A program made the translations under genes and the position numbers. DNA of 64,000 nucleotides, taken from NCBI GenBank assembly GCA_913776825.1, contig CAJYPV010000021.1, positions 62,001 to 126,000 on the forward strand, in the 5' to 3' direction. This stretch comes from Burkholderiaceae bacterium (GTDB lineage: Bacteria; Pseudomonadota; Gammaproteobacteria; Burkholderiales; Burkholderiaceae_C). Numbering within the stretch: position 1 is the first letter of the stretch; every line of letters begins with the position of its first letter. Under the pieces are notes generated by a model. That model was not told the DNA's origin and made no database searches. It worked only from the letters and a program-made list of their open reading frames with translations. Shown here piece by piece: positions 57,181-64,000 of the stretch.

Positions 57181-57774
57181 ATGAATCCCGTCCACTTCCG
57201 TTCCCTGTTCGCCTCGATCGGCCTGTCGCTGATGTGCAGTTGGGCCTCGGCCAATGAGATCGATGTCGAGGGCTACAAGTTCCAGGACACCGCTGCGGTG
57301 CTGGGACAAACGCTGCAGCTCAATGGTGCGGCGACGTCGAGCATCCTGTCGGCCCGCTCGACGGCGGTCGGCTTCTATCTGCCGCGCAAGCAGACCACGA
57401 TGGAAGGCGCGGTGGCCGAGAAAGGCGTCAAGCGCATCCAGTTCTACATGATGCGTGACGTGTCGGCGCGCGACCTGTCGAACGCCATGCTCGACCGCAT
57501 CCGCCAGAACGCCAAGGAAGAGTTCGAGAAGAACATCATCCAGACGGCGCAGCTGGGCATCGTCTTCGGCACGCGGCCGAAGCTGCTCAAGGGCGATCTG
57601 GTCACCATCGACTACAACCCCGCCAAGCTCACCACCGAATTCGCCGTGAATGGTCAGAAGGTCGGCGACACCATCGAGGGCGAGAGCTTCTTCCCGATGA
57701 TGATGAAGGTGTGGATCGGACCCAAGGTCCGTGGCAGCACCCGGGACGGGTTGCTGGGCGCGCCGGCGAAGTGA
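57181..57774 (+). CDS. Chalcone isomerase-like secreted protein
   Basis: A 197-residue protein of the chalcone-isomerase-like fold. A signal peptide (FASIGLSLMCSWASA) precedes a mature start at NEIDVEGYKFQDTAAVLGQT. Family features include LNGAATSSILSARSTAVGFY and YNPAKLTTEFAVNGQKV, ending with FFPMMMKVWIGPKV. In bacteria such periplasmic proteins are of unknown function, possibly binding fatty acids; true chalcone isomerase activity is not expected. The ATG is chosen because GAGGAG lies 7 nt upstream. It is monocistronic as far as can be seen. Confidence 0.85.
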   Translation: MNPVHFRSLFASIGLSLMCSWASANEIDVEGYKFQDTAAVLGQTLQLNGAATSSILSARSTAVGFYLPRKQTTMEGAVAEKGVKRIQFYMMRDVSARDLSNAMLDRIRQNAKEEFEKNIIQTAQLGIVFGTRPKLLKGDLVTIDYNPAKLTTEFAVNGQKVGDTIEGESFFPMMMKVWIGPKVRGSTRDGLLGAPAK

Positions 57775-57881
57775 CGCGCGACGGCCGTGCGTGGGCCGCG
57801 TGATTGCGGCCGTCTCAGTGAGATCGACCTGACCGCACCACGCGGCGCCATCACGGCGCGGCGTGGGTGCGGCATCGGCGT

Positions 57882-58736
57882 TCAGACCTTGAGCGAGCGC
57901 TCGATGTCGGTCAGCTTGTAGCGAGCCAGGGCCAGATTGCCCTTGGCCTTGTCCAGCACCAGGTACAGGAACAGGCCCGTGCTGTTGGGCACCAGACGGA
58001 TCAGGTGGTATTGGTCGGACAGGGTGATGAGGATGTCCTCGATGCCGCGACGCAGGCCCAGCGATTCCATGGTCTGCAGCTTGGCACGCACCACCTGGGT
58101 GTTGCCGGCGGCGGCCAGATCCAGATTCATGCCGCTGCCGGCCTGGGCCAGGCACATGCCGCTTTGGTAATCCACCAGGGCGGCGGCCAGGGCGCCGTCG
58201 ATCGACATCGCAGCGTCCATCGACTGCTTCAGGTTGGTACTCATGTTGTCCTTCGTGTTGATTTGCGCGGGTTGCAGGGCATCGAAGCCGTCGAGCCGGG
58301 AGAGCTTGGAAAATTCCTCCATGAGGATGAACCAGAGCGTCTCCGGGCTGCTGTCAGGCAAGCGATAGAGATGGGTGGTGGCGGCATGCTTGGGCACCAG
58401 CGGCTGCAGCGTCATTTCTTCGACGATCGCGCTGGGCATCAGGAAGAACCGGATGAACGGAACCTCCGCGGCGGTCGCCCGGGTCAGCAGCTCCTCGGCT
58501 GCACGCACCGAGCCCGGCCCCACCACAACGATCAAGGCCAGCGGACCGGACCCCGGTTGCAGATCGCTCTGAGGTTCCGGCGGACGCGTCCACTCAATCG
58601 CCGGCGCGCCAGGTGTATTGCTCAGCGCGATGCGCTGGCGGGTCTCCGTGTGGGAGAGCGTTGCACCGATCTGTCCCACGGCCTGAGCGCCCAGACGGGC
58701 GGTCAGATCCACGACGCGCACGCCGGTTCGACTCAT
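57882..58736 (-). CDS. Two-part protein with C-terminal Roadblock/LC7 domain
   Basis: A 284-residue soluble protein. The N-terminal part (about 1-163) has alternating hydrophobic strands (PLALIVVVGPGSVRAAEELL, FIRFFLMPSAIVEEMTLQPL, ETLWFILMEEFSKLSRLD) but I do not recognise its family. The C-terminal 120 residues are a Roadblock/LC7 domain (SMDAAMSIDGALAAALVDYQ, ILITLSDQYHLIRLV, LFLYLVLDKAKGNLALARYK). Such domains usually regulate small GTPases such as MglA. The ATG at 58736 has GAAGGA upstream. An in-frame ATG at 58244, also preceded by GAAGGA, could express the Roadblock domain alone. No GTPase gene is adjacent. Confidence 0.75.
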   Translation of the reverse strand: MSRTGVRVVDLTARLGAQAVGQIGATLSHTETRQRIALSNTPGAPAIEWTRPPEPQSDLQPGSGPLALIVVVGPGSVRAAEELLTRATAAEVPFIRFFLMPSAIVEEMTLQPLVPKHAATTHLYRLPDSSPETLWFILMEEFSKLSRLDGFDALQPAQINTKDNMSTNLKQSMDAAMSIDGALAAALVDYQSGMCLAQAGSGMNLDLAAAGNTQVVRAKLQTMESLGLRRGIEDILITLSDQYHLIRLVPNSTGLFLYLVLDKAKGNLALARYKLTDIERSLKV

Positions 58737-59033
58737 CTGTTTCCTTCGAGAACGACAAGGCGCTGGTGGCCTCAAGGTCGCGCAGTCTGAGGGGCTAGCC
58801 TCGGTGCGCCAGCCCCCTGCTTCGGGGGGGACGCCTTCGGGACGGCCACACTTCACACATATGTCACGACCACGGGCGGCGCTTCAGCACTTTCGAGACA
58901 GCGCCGTCGCATCATGAGCGGGTGGGTCGCGCATCCTCCATGTTGAGGATGACCCGTCACCATCGCCGGTCGCCTGATGGCGGCAAAGAAGCGGTTCATC
59001 GGGTCGTCATTGCCTGTCCCAGGGAGGGACTCC

Positions 59034-59762
59034 ATGGCTCAACTGACACAAAGCTCGGAACACCTCATGGCGTCGGAGACCGCCGCGCCGGATCAGCGGG
59101 ATCAGCGCTTGCGCCGCGAGACCGAGGAGGTCGCGAAGCCGCTGGCGCGCGCTCGACGCCACTGGCGTTGGACCCTCGCCCTGGTGGCGGCGGCGATCGG
59201 GCTGCTCGCGCATCTGCTGACCTGGTACGACCGTGACGCCGATCCGGCCACCTGGCGCCTGCTGCTCGATCCCACCGCCCAGTCCGAAGCCGCCGGGCTG
59301 GAGGCCTTGTGGATGCAATCCAGCCCGCGGCAGGGACTCTCTCTGCTGCTGGTCGCGCTGGCGCTGCTGGGCGGACGCCTGGCCCTTCGGCTTTGGCGAG
59401 ATGCCGACATCGATCGCCACATTCGGACGCTGCTGGTCGGACTCATCGTGCTGTGGCTGGCCGCGCCGTTGGTGTGGCAGGTGCAGTGGCACCGATGGGA
59501 ACGGCTCGCCACCCAGTCGCCGGTGGCGTTGGCCGTGCCGAAAGCGACCACCGCCTCACCCCGCCTCGCCCCGATGGCCTCGATGGTCCCGACGGCCTCG
59601 ATGGCCCCGGCAGCCCGTACCGAACCGCGCACGGCTCAGCGCGTGAGCGCGGAGGCGGATCTGCTGCACTCGCTGCGCCGCAGCTCGGACCTGATCGTGA
59701 AGGCCTGGCTGGTGATTGGTGTCGGGCTGGTGGTGGCGGTCGTGATGGTCCGGAATCCGTAG
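59034..59762 (+). CDS. Hypothetical four-helix membrane protein
   Basis: A 242-residue protein of unknown family. After a charged, helical N-terminus (about 1-50) there are four hydrophobic segments: WTLALVAAAIGLLAHLL (about 53), LSLLLVALALLGGRLAL (about 100), HIRTLLVGLIVLWLAAPL (about 130) and AWLVIGVGLVVAVVMV (about 222). Between the last two lies a low-complexity Pro/Met/Ala/Ser loop, encoded partly by an 18-bp tandem duplication. The ATG at 59034 has GGGAGG about 8 nt upstream. The gene stands alone between divergent and opposite-strand neighbours; no function is suggested. Confidence 0.65.
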   Translation: MAQLTQSSEHLMASETAAPDQRDQRLRRETEEVAKPLARARRHWRWTLALVAAAIGLLAHLLTWYDRDADPATWRLLLDPTAQSEAAGLEALWMQSSPRQGLSLLLVALALLGGRLALRLWRDADIDRHIRTLLVGLIVLWLAAPLVWQVQWHRWERLATQSPVALAVPKATTASPRLAPMASMVPTASMAPAARTEPRTAQRVSAEADLLHSLRRSSDLIVKAWLVIGVGLVVAVVMVRNP

Positions 59763-59870
59763 CCTGCCGGCGGGCGGGTGGGCGGGCGAGCGAGCGGGCC
59801 GCGCGCGGCAAGCCCGCTGGGCTCATGCCACGCGTCAGCCAGTCCAGGCCAGGCCACGCCAGCTCAGAAA

Positions 59871-59926
59871 GACGGCATGCAGACGGGCCGGTCCAGCGAG
59901 ACGGCAGGCAGACGGCATGCAGACGG
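59871..59926. repeat. Short direct repeats between two genes
   Basis: GACGGCATGCAGACGG occurs at 59871-59886 and again at 59911-59926, with a related GACGGCAGGCA at 59900-59910. The 11-bp unit GACGGCANGCA is thus repeated about three times in the 175-bp gap before the DUF445 gene. No function is assigned. Confidence 0.7.
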
Positions 59927-59937
59927 CACAGTACCTC

Positions 59938-61419
59938 TCAGCGCTCCGCCCACCAGGACGCCGCATAGAGCAGCAGCCCGATCAGGCCGCCGACCAGCGT
60001 GCCGTTGAGCCGGATGAACTGCAGGTCGCGGCCGACGCTCAACTCGACCTGCTGCACCAGGCTGCGGTCATCCCACGACTTCACCGTCGCGGCGATGTGC
60101 TCGGTGACGCCGCTGCGCATGCGCTGCACCAGGCTCGCGGCGGTGGACATCACATGTTCGTTGATGGCGGCCGCCAGGCTGTCGTCACGCCCCAGGCGGT
60201 CGGCGAAGGCGGCCAGGGAGCGGGTCAGGTGCTGGACCAGCGCGGAATCCTCACGCGCGATGTCGGCCTCGATGGCTTGCCGCACTTCGGTCCAGACACT
60301 GTCCAGATACTGGCGCACTTCGCCGCCCTGCACCACCCGGTCCTTCATCGCATTGATGTCGCGGGCGAAGGCCTCGTCATGGCGCAGGCGTTCGATGAAG
60401 TCCCGCAGCCAGGCGTCGAACTGGTGTCGGACCTGATGATCCGGCTGGGCCAGGGCGTCCTTGACCTCATCCACCAGCTGCAGGGCGAGCTTGTCGGACA
60501 GGCTGTCGGCCATCTTGTCGACATTGGAAATCGCATCCACCAGCGAAGTGACCTTGGGCCACTGCTGCCGGGAAAACTTCACCAGGCGGGCCGCCACCAG
60601 ATCGCGCACCTCTGGCGTGGCCAGGTAATCGCGCAGCTTCTCCAGCGCCCCATCCAGCACGGCCTGATGGCGGCCGTCCTTGGTGAGCACGTCCAGCACG
60701 GTCGCCGCGGTGGTGGTCGCGTCCCAGCGCAGCGCGCGGCTGACGAGGAACTCGCCCATCGCGCGTCGCACCGCCTGCTCATTGAGAAAGGACAGCGCTT
60801 CCAGCGCGACCGAGCGCGCGGAGCTGCCCACCCGTGCCAGGTTCTCCGGCGATCGCAGCCATTGCCCCAGTCGCTCCGCCGGATTGAAGACCGCCAGCTT
60901 CTTCATCAGCGCGTCGGGATGAAGGAAGTTGTCGCGGACGAATTCAGCCAGGCTGTCGGCGATCCGATGCTTGCCATGCGGGATCAGCGCCGTGTGGGGA
61001 ATGGGCAGCCCGAGCGGATGACGGAACAGCGCCACCACCGCGAACCAGTCGGCCAGCCCGCCCACGGCCGCGGCCTCGCAAAATGCCTTGAACCAGGCCC
61101 ATCCACCGCGCCCGCCCATGGCGATGCTGAGCGCGAGCCCGCTGAGCGCCAGCAACAGGCAGGCCAGCGCCACCGCCTTCATTCGCTTCAGCTCCGCGAC
61201 GCGTGGGTCCACGCGGCTGAGGTCGCCCGGTGACCGGGAAGGATCGTCGGGCGGGAGAACCGGGGGCACATCGGTCGTTGGCGAATCGCTCGGCGAATCG
61301 GTCGGCGATTCGTTCGGCGATTCGTTAGGCGATTCGGTGAGCGATTCGGTAAGCGAGTCGATGGGCGAAGCGGTAGACGAACCGGTACGAGAAGCGACGG
61401 GCGGCGGCGTGACGGACAT
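59938..61419 (-). CDS. DUF445 family membrane protein
   Basis: A 493-residue protein of the DUF445 (YjiN-like) family. After a disordered Ser/Glu/Asp/Pro-rich N-terminus (about 1-75) comes one hydrophobic helix (KAVALACLLLALSGLALSIA) and the family core AFCEAAAVGGLADWFAVVAL-FRHPLG. This is followed by a long helical region (about 130-460) and a C-terminal hydrophobic hairpin (RLNGTLVGGLIGLLLYAASW). Other DUF445 marks are IPHTALIPHGKHRIADSLAE and the FLNEQAVRRAMG-like segment. The ATG at 61419 is chosen over an upstream TTG. The N-terminus is encoded by 12-bp tandem repeats and is probably length-variable. The function of the family is unknown. Confidence 0.88.
   Translation of the reverse strand: MSVTPPPVASRTGSSTASPIDSLTESLTESPNESPNESPTDSPSDSPTTDVPPVLPPDDPSRSPGDLSRVDPRVAELKRMKAVALACLLLALSGLALSIAMGGRGGWAWFKAFCEAAAVGGLADWFAVVALFRHPLGLPIPHTALIPHGKHRIADSLAEFVRDNFLHPDALMKKLAVFNPAERLGQWLRSPENLARVGSSARSVALEALSFLNEQAVRRAMGEFLVSRALRWDATTTAATVLDVLTKDGRHQAVLDGALEKLRDYLATPEVRDLVAARLVKFSRQQWPKVTSLVDAISNVDKMADSLSDKLALQLVDEVKDALAQPDHQVRHQFDAWLRDFIERLRHDEAFARDINAMKDRVVQGGEVRQYLDSVWTEVRQAIEADIAREDSALVQHLTRSLAAFADRLGRDDSLAAAINEHVMSTAASLVQRMRSGVTEHIAATVKSWDDRSLVQQVELSVGRDLQFIRLNGTLVGGLIGLLLYAASWWAER
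61281..61388. repeat. 12-bp tandem repeat inside the DUF445 gene
   Basis: About nine degenerate copies of CGATTCGNTNGG run head to tail. On the coding strand they encode a four-residue repeat of the form ESPN/DSPT/ESLT. The 12-bp unit keeps frame, so copy-number change would lengthen or shorten the disordered N-terminus without a frameshift. Confidence 0.85.
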
Positions 61420-61541
61420 GGACGGCTTTGGCAATCGGTGTGCGCAAGCCTCATCCTACGGCCGCCTGTACGGAGATGGGCGGGGATGGGCGGGGACGGG
61501 CGGTCCACCGGCCCGTCGCGACCGGGCGGGGTGGCGGAGCG

Positions 61542-62477
61542 CTAGGCCGTGCCGGCCGTCGGTGGTGCGGGCGCGTCGCTCCCCAAGAGCGGCGTCGCGC
61601 GGTCAGGCGGATCCGGCTCGGCACGAGAGGTGCTCGAGCCAGGGGCACTCGGTACCGCGTTGGCCTGCCGGGTGCGGAAGATGTCAGCGCCTTGCAATGC
61701 GAGCAACGCGAGGATCAAGGTGATCATCCAGGCCCGAAAGCTGGAGATCGTCTTGTGCATGTCGATCTTCATCTCGGACACGGTCCGATCGAGGCTGAGC
61801 CGCAATTCACCGAACTCGGACGACAGGCCCTGCACCGACTGTTCCAGCTGACGCAAGTCGTGCCGCAGCGCGCCCTCTCCTTCGCGGATCGTCCGCTTCA
61901 TCTCGGTTTCGGATTCCGCCAGCCGAGCGGTCATCGAGGCTTCCGAGCGTTTCACCTCCTGCCTGAGCAGATGATCCATGCGGGACAGGTCGGCCTTGAG
62001 CGCCTGGTGCGAGCGCTCGATGTCGAGGGTGTTCTTCTGGCTGAAACGCTGCAGCTCCTCCTTGGTCTCGACCCTCAACTGCTCGATATCCGCTTTGGTG
62101 GACACCCGCAGGCCTTCGATGTCGGACCGCGTGGCCTGTTGCAGTTGGACCATGTCCGCCTGCAGTCGCTCCAATTCGGTGGTGGTGGCCGTTTGCAGCC
62201 GTTCCATGTCAGACCGTGTCGCTGTCTGCAGCCGCTCCATGTCCGACCGGGTCTCCATCTGCAGACGCTCCATGTCGGACTTGGTCTCCATTCGCAGACG
62301 CTCCATGTCTGACTTGTTCGCTTGCTGAAAACGATCCAGGTCAGATTTGGTCGCCAGCTGCAGGCGTTCCAGGTCCGATTTGGTCGCCAGTTGAAGGCGC
62401 TCCAGGTCGGCCTTGGTGGCCAGGGTCGGGATCACGGCATCCCATTTGGTTTCAAGGGCGGTCATTCGTTGTTCCAT
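61542..62477 (-). CDS. Membrane-anchored hendecad-repeat coiled-coil protein
   Basis: A 311-residue protein dominated by 11-residue repeats. After an 18-residue head, eight near-identical units of the type LATKSDLERLQ run to about residue 106. A seven-residue unit (ADMVQLQ) and four more diverged hendecads follow (to about 157). The sequence then continues as an Arg/Glu-rich coiled coil and reaches one hydrophobic helix (AWMITLILALLALQGADIF, about 248-266), with a short Pro/Ser-rich tail. This predicts a long rod fixed to the membrane near its C-terminus. It resembles DUF1640-like TKADL coiled coils in style, but function is unknown. A DUF445 gene follows on the same strand. Confidence 0.78.
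   Translation of the reverse strand: MEQRMTALETKWDAVIPTLATKADLERLQLATKSDLERLQLATKSDLDRFQQANKSDMERLRMETKSDMERLQMETRSDMERLQTATRSDMERLQTATTTELERLQADMVQLQQATRSDIEGLRVSTKADIEQLRVETKEELQRFSQKNTLDIERSHQALKADLSRMDHLLRQEVKRSEASMTARLAESETEMKRTIREGEGALRHDLRQLEQSVQGLSSEFGELRLSLDRTVSEMKIDMHKTISSFRAWMITLILALLALQGADIFRTRQANAVPSAPGSSTSRAEPDPPDRATPLLGSDAPAPPTAGTA
62007..62423. repeat. 33-bp tandem repeat array within the coiled-coil gene
   Basis: The array encodes about twelve 11-residue (33-bp) units interrupted by one 7-residue (21-bp) unit. The first eight are highly similar at DNA level, suggesting recent expansion, whereas the last four are diverged. Being in multiples of three, changes in copy number keep frame. 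Confidence 0.85.
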
Positions 62478-62828
62478 CGCTCATCGACTCCTCCGCCGGT
62501 GGGGCGGGACTGCGAGTGTTCAAGGCTGGCGCAGCGCCGGGTCGTGCGGGCGACTGCCTGGTCAGGGCGCGCACGACGGCAGCATGTGCGAGCAGCGCCG
62601 GCCCTGACATGGCCGGCTCCGCTTCACCGGGACCGCTGATGCGCCGTCATCCAGCGCCCGAGGAACCTGGTTGTACCGGCTCACACGAAAAAAGCCAGCG
62701 AGCGTGCGGACGCGAGAACGGTTCCGTCAAGGGCGCGGCGCGCCCCCCGGAATCGCATTGACTTGCATGCGTCATCCCGACGCGATGGCCGCCCTTGATT
62801 CAGTCGGTCGATGCCTGAAAGAAGGCGC
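62478..62828. other. 351-bp gene-free region
   Basis: This lies between the coiled-coil gene and the chemotaxis gene, both on the minus strand. Short frames on both strands have no recognisable protein. An AAAAAAGCCAGC fragment near 62691 resembles half of a terminator stem but has no matching arm. A promoter for the coiled-coil gene should lie here but is not evident. Confidence 0.4.
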
Positions 62829-64000
62829 TCAAAAACCGAAGGCCAGACGCACCCCACCCCAGTGCTTGCCGGCGACCGTGACGGGGGCCGAAGCCTCCTT
62901 GAGCAGGACGAACTGGCCACCGCCCATGTCGCGCCGATAGGTCTGAAGCAGGAACGGCCGCTGGTTGCGTGCCGAGGCCAGGCCGGTGCGGTCGTTGAAG
63001 ATCCGGCGATAGCGGCTGTTGGCGGTGTTCCAGGCGGTCTCGCCGGGGCGCTGCGGCTGGCAGTAGCGCTTGTTGTGGGTCGCGACATAGCCGTTGCGAT
63101 CCACGGCGATGCAGAACACCACCTTGTCCGAAAACGTCAGCATGCGCTCCTGCACCGAAGGAAAGAGCCGATCGGCCAGCTCGGTGAAACGGGTCAGGTA
63201 TTGCTGCGGATCGGTGCCCGCCAGCTTCTGGTACTTGTCATCGAAGAGCGCGGACAGATCGATCTGGCGCTCCTGCACCGCGGATTCCAGCAGCGCGGAG
63301 ATGTCCGCAGCGGCTTGCTGCACCGCCTCGATGTAGGGCGAGTCTTCCACCGCCACGCCGCTGGACGCGATCTGCTCGATCATCTGTTCCGACAACCGCA
63401 GAAAGCGGTCGCTGCAGGCGAAGGCGGCATCCAGATTGCGCATCGCCTGCTGGATCTCCAGGCCCAGCGTGCCGGAGCGTTCCGCCAGTTGCTGGGTGGT
63501 CGATTGGCTTTCCTGCGCCGAGCGCGAAATCAGGTCCACATCCGCCTCGACATCGGCAAAGGCCTGGTGGATGGAGCTCTGATGCACCCGCCCAGCGCCA
63601 TGACCCGCGCGGCCGGACGTCCCTCCGCCGGCGGGCTGGCCGACGTCATCCGCCTGCAACTCGCGGCTGAAGGCTTCGATGCGGGTGTCCAGCGCGCCGA
63701 CGGTGCCCATGATCGCCTTGGACGAGGCCTCCACCTGCGCGGCCAGATCCTTCACCGCATCGGCGACGACGCCAAAGCCGCGACCGGCATCGCCGGCTCG
63801 TTTGGCTTCGACCGACGCATTGAAGGCGACCAGACGCGTCTGCAGGGCGATCTTGGTGATCTCGGACGCTGCATCCGACACCTGGCGCAAGGTGGCGACG
63901 ATGCCGCCCACCTCGTTGCCGACGCCTGCCAGCGCCGCCCGGGCGCGGCCCACGGCTTCGCGGGTCTGGTCGGTGGACTGGTTGATGCCGTCCTGCGCAT
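62829..64000 (-). CDS. Methyl-accepting chemotaxis protein with C-terminal sensor (5' end missing)
   Basis: The frame is open beyond 64000, so the start is outside the window; about 390 residues are visible. The first part is the MCP signalling hairpin: KIALQTRLVAFNASVEAKRA and GDAGRGFGVVADAVKDLAAQ correspond to the conserved tip, with Arg-Leu-Val-Ala substitutions relative to the usual TNILALNA. A Gly-rich linker is followed by helical stretches and then a C-terminal region (from about residue 245) containing VVFCIAVDRNGYVATHNKRY and the ending KHWGGVRLAFGF, typical of a Cache-like small-molecule sensor. A sensor after the signalling domain marks a soluble, inverted receptor type. Confidence 0.85.
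   Translation of the reverse strand, partial: AQDGINQSTDQTREAVGRARAALAGVGNEVGGIVATLRQVSDAASEITKIALQTRLVAFNASVEAKRAGDAGRGFGVVADAVKDLAAQVEASSKAIMGTVGALDTRIEAFSRELQADDVGQPAGGGTSGRAGHGAGRVHQSSIHQAFADVEADVDLISRSAQESQSTTQQLAERSGTLGLEIQQAMRNLDAAFACSDRFLRLSEQMIEQIASSGVAVEDSPYIEAVQQAAADISALLESAVQERQIDLSALFDDKYQKLAGTDPQQYLTRFTELADRLFPSVQERMLTFSDKVVFCIAVDRNGYVATHNKRYCQPQRPGETAWNTANSRYRRIFNDRTGLASARNQRPFLLQTYRRDMGGGQFVLLKEASAPVTVAGKHWGGVRLAFGF

Overview
The window is a GC-rich bacterial chromosome segment, most likely from a betaproteobacterium of the order Burkholderiales (Roseateles/Mitsuaria/Rubrivivax/Leptothrix-like). The basis is the very high GC, small proteins of the DUF3460 and DUF1841 families that I associate with that order, and a complete flgBCDEFGHIJKL cluster with a divergent flgA-flgM-flgN operon. 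I ran no database search, so genus-level placement is inference. I see no rRNA or tRNA genes, insertion sequences, phage genes or CRISPR arrays. The window reads as core genome rather than an acquired island.

Region by region. 1-1812 carries minD (cut by the window edge) and minC on the minus strand, with an 861-bp gene-free stretch upstream of minC that holds a small group of DnaA-box-like 9-mers. 2674-13000 is housekeeping: a YfeH-type transporter, metG, a DUF3460 protein, scpA, a NarL/LuxR response regulator, a MaoC dehydratase, an orphan ParA ATPase, the kefF-kefC glutathione-gated potassium efflux pair and a DUF1841 protein. 13098-27219 is the flagellar locus: flgN, flgM and flgA on the minus strand, then flgB to flgL and an HDOD-domain gene on the plus strand. 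A near-perfect FliA (sigma-28) promoter lies between flgA and flgM.

27486-38331 is a signalling district. It holds a multi-PAS HisKA_2 kinase followed by an ANTAR-type antiterminator response regulator. Next is a membrane histidine kinase divergent from a free-standing Hpt protein, a REC-GGDEF-EAL protein and a diguanylate cyclase. 38495-41532 holds a PAP2 phosphatase, a calcineurin-like phosphoesterase and a diacylglycerol-kinase-family lipid kinase. 41933-44788 has an outer-membrane-like protein and an Aer-like PAS chemoreceptor.

44930-55702 is the most striking block. It has two giant CHASE-type hybrid histidine kinases (1692 and about 1440 aa) with related periplasmic sensors, flanking a free Hpt protein and a REC-GGDEF diguanylate cyclase. 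The last three genes overlap or abut. It looks like a dedicated phosphorelay ending in c-di-GMP synthesis. The right end (55829-64000) holds an outer-membrane MetA-pathway-like protein, a chalcone-isomerase-like protein, a Roadblock/LC7-domain protein with a likely internal translation start, a four-helix membrane protein, a DUF445 protein with a 12-bp tandem repeat, a membrane-anchored hendecad-repeat coiled-coil protein, and a methyl-accepting chemotaxis protein cut by the window edge.

The unifying theme is motility and c-di-GMP control: flagellar rod, hook and filament-junction genes, FlgM/FliA checkpoint control, at least four c-di-GMP or HDOD proteins, two phosphorelay modules and two chemoreceptors within 50 kb.
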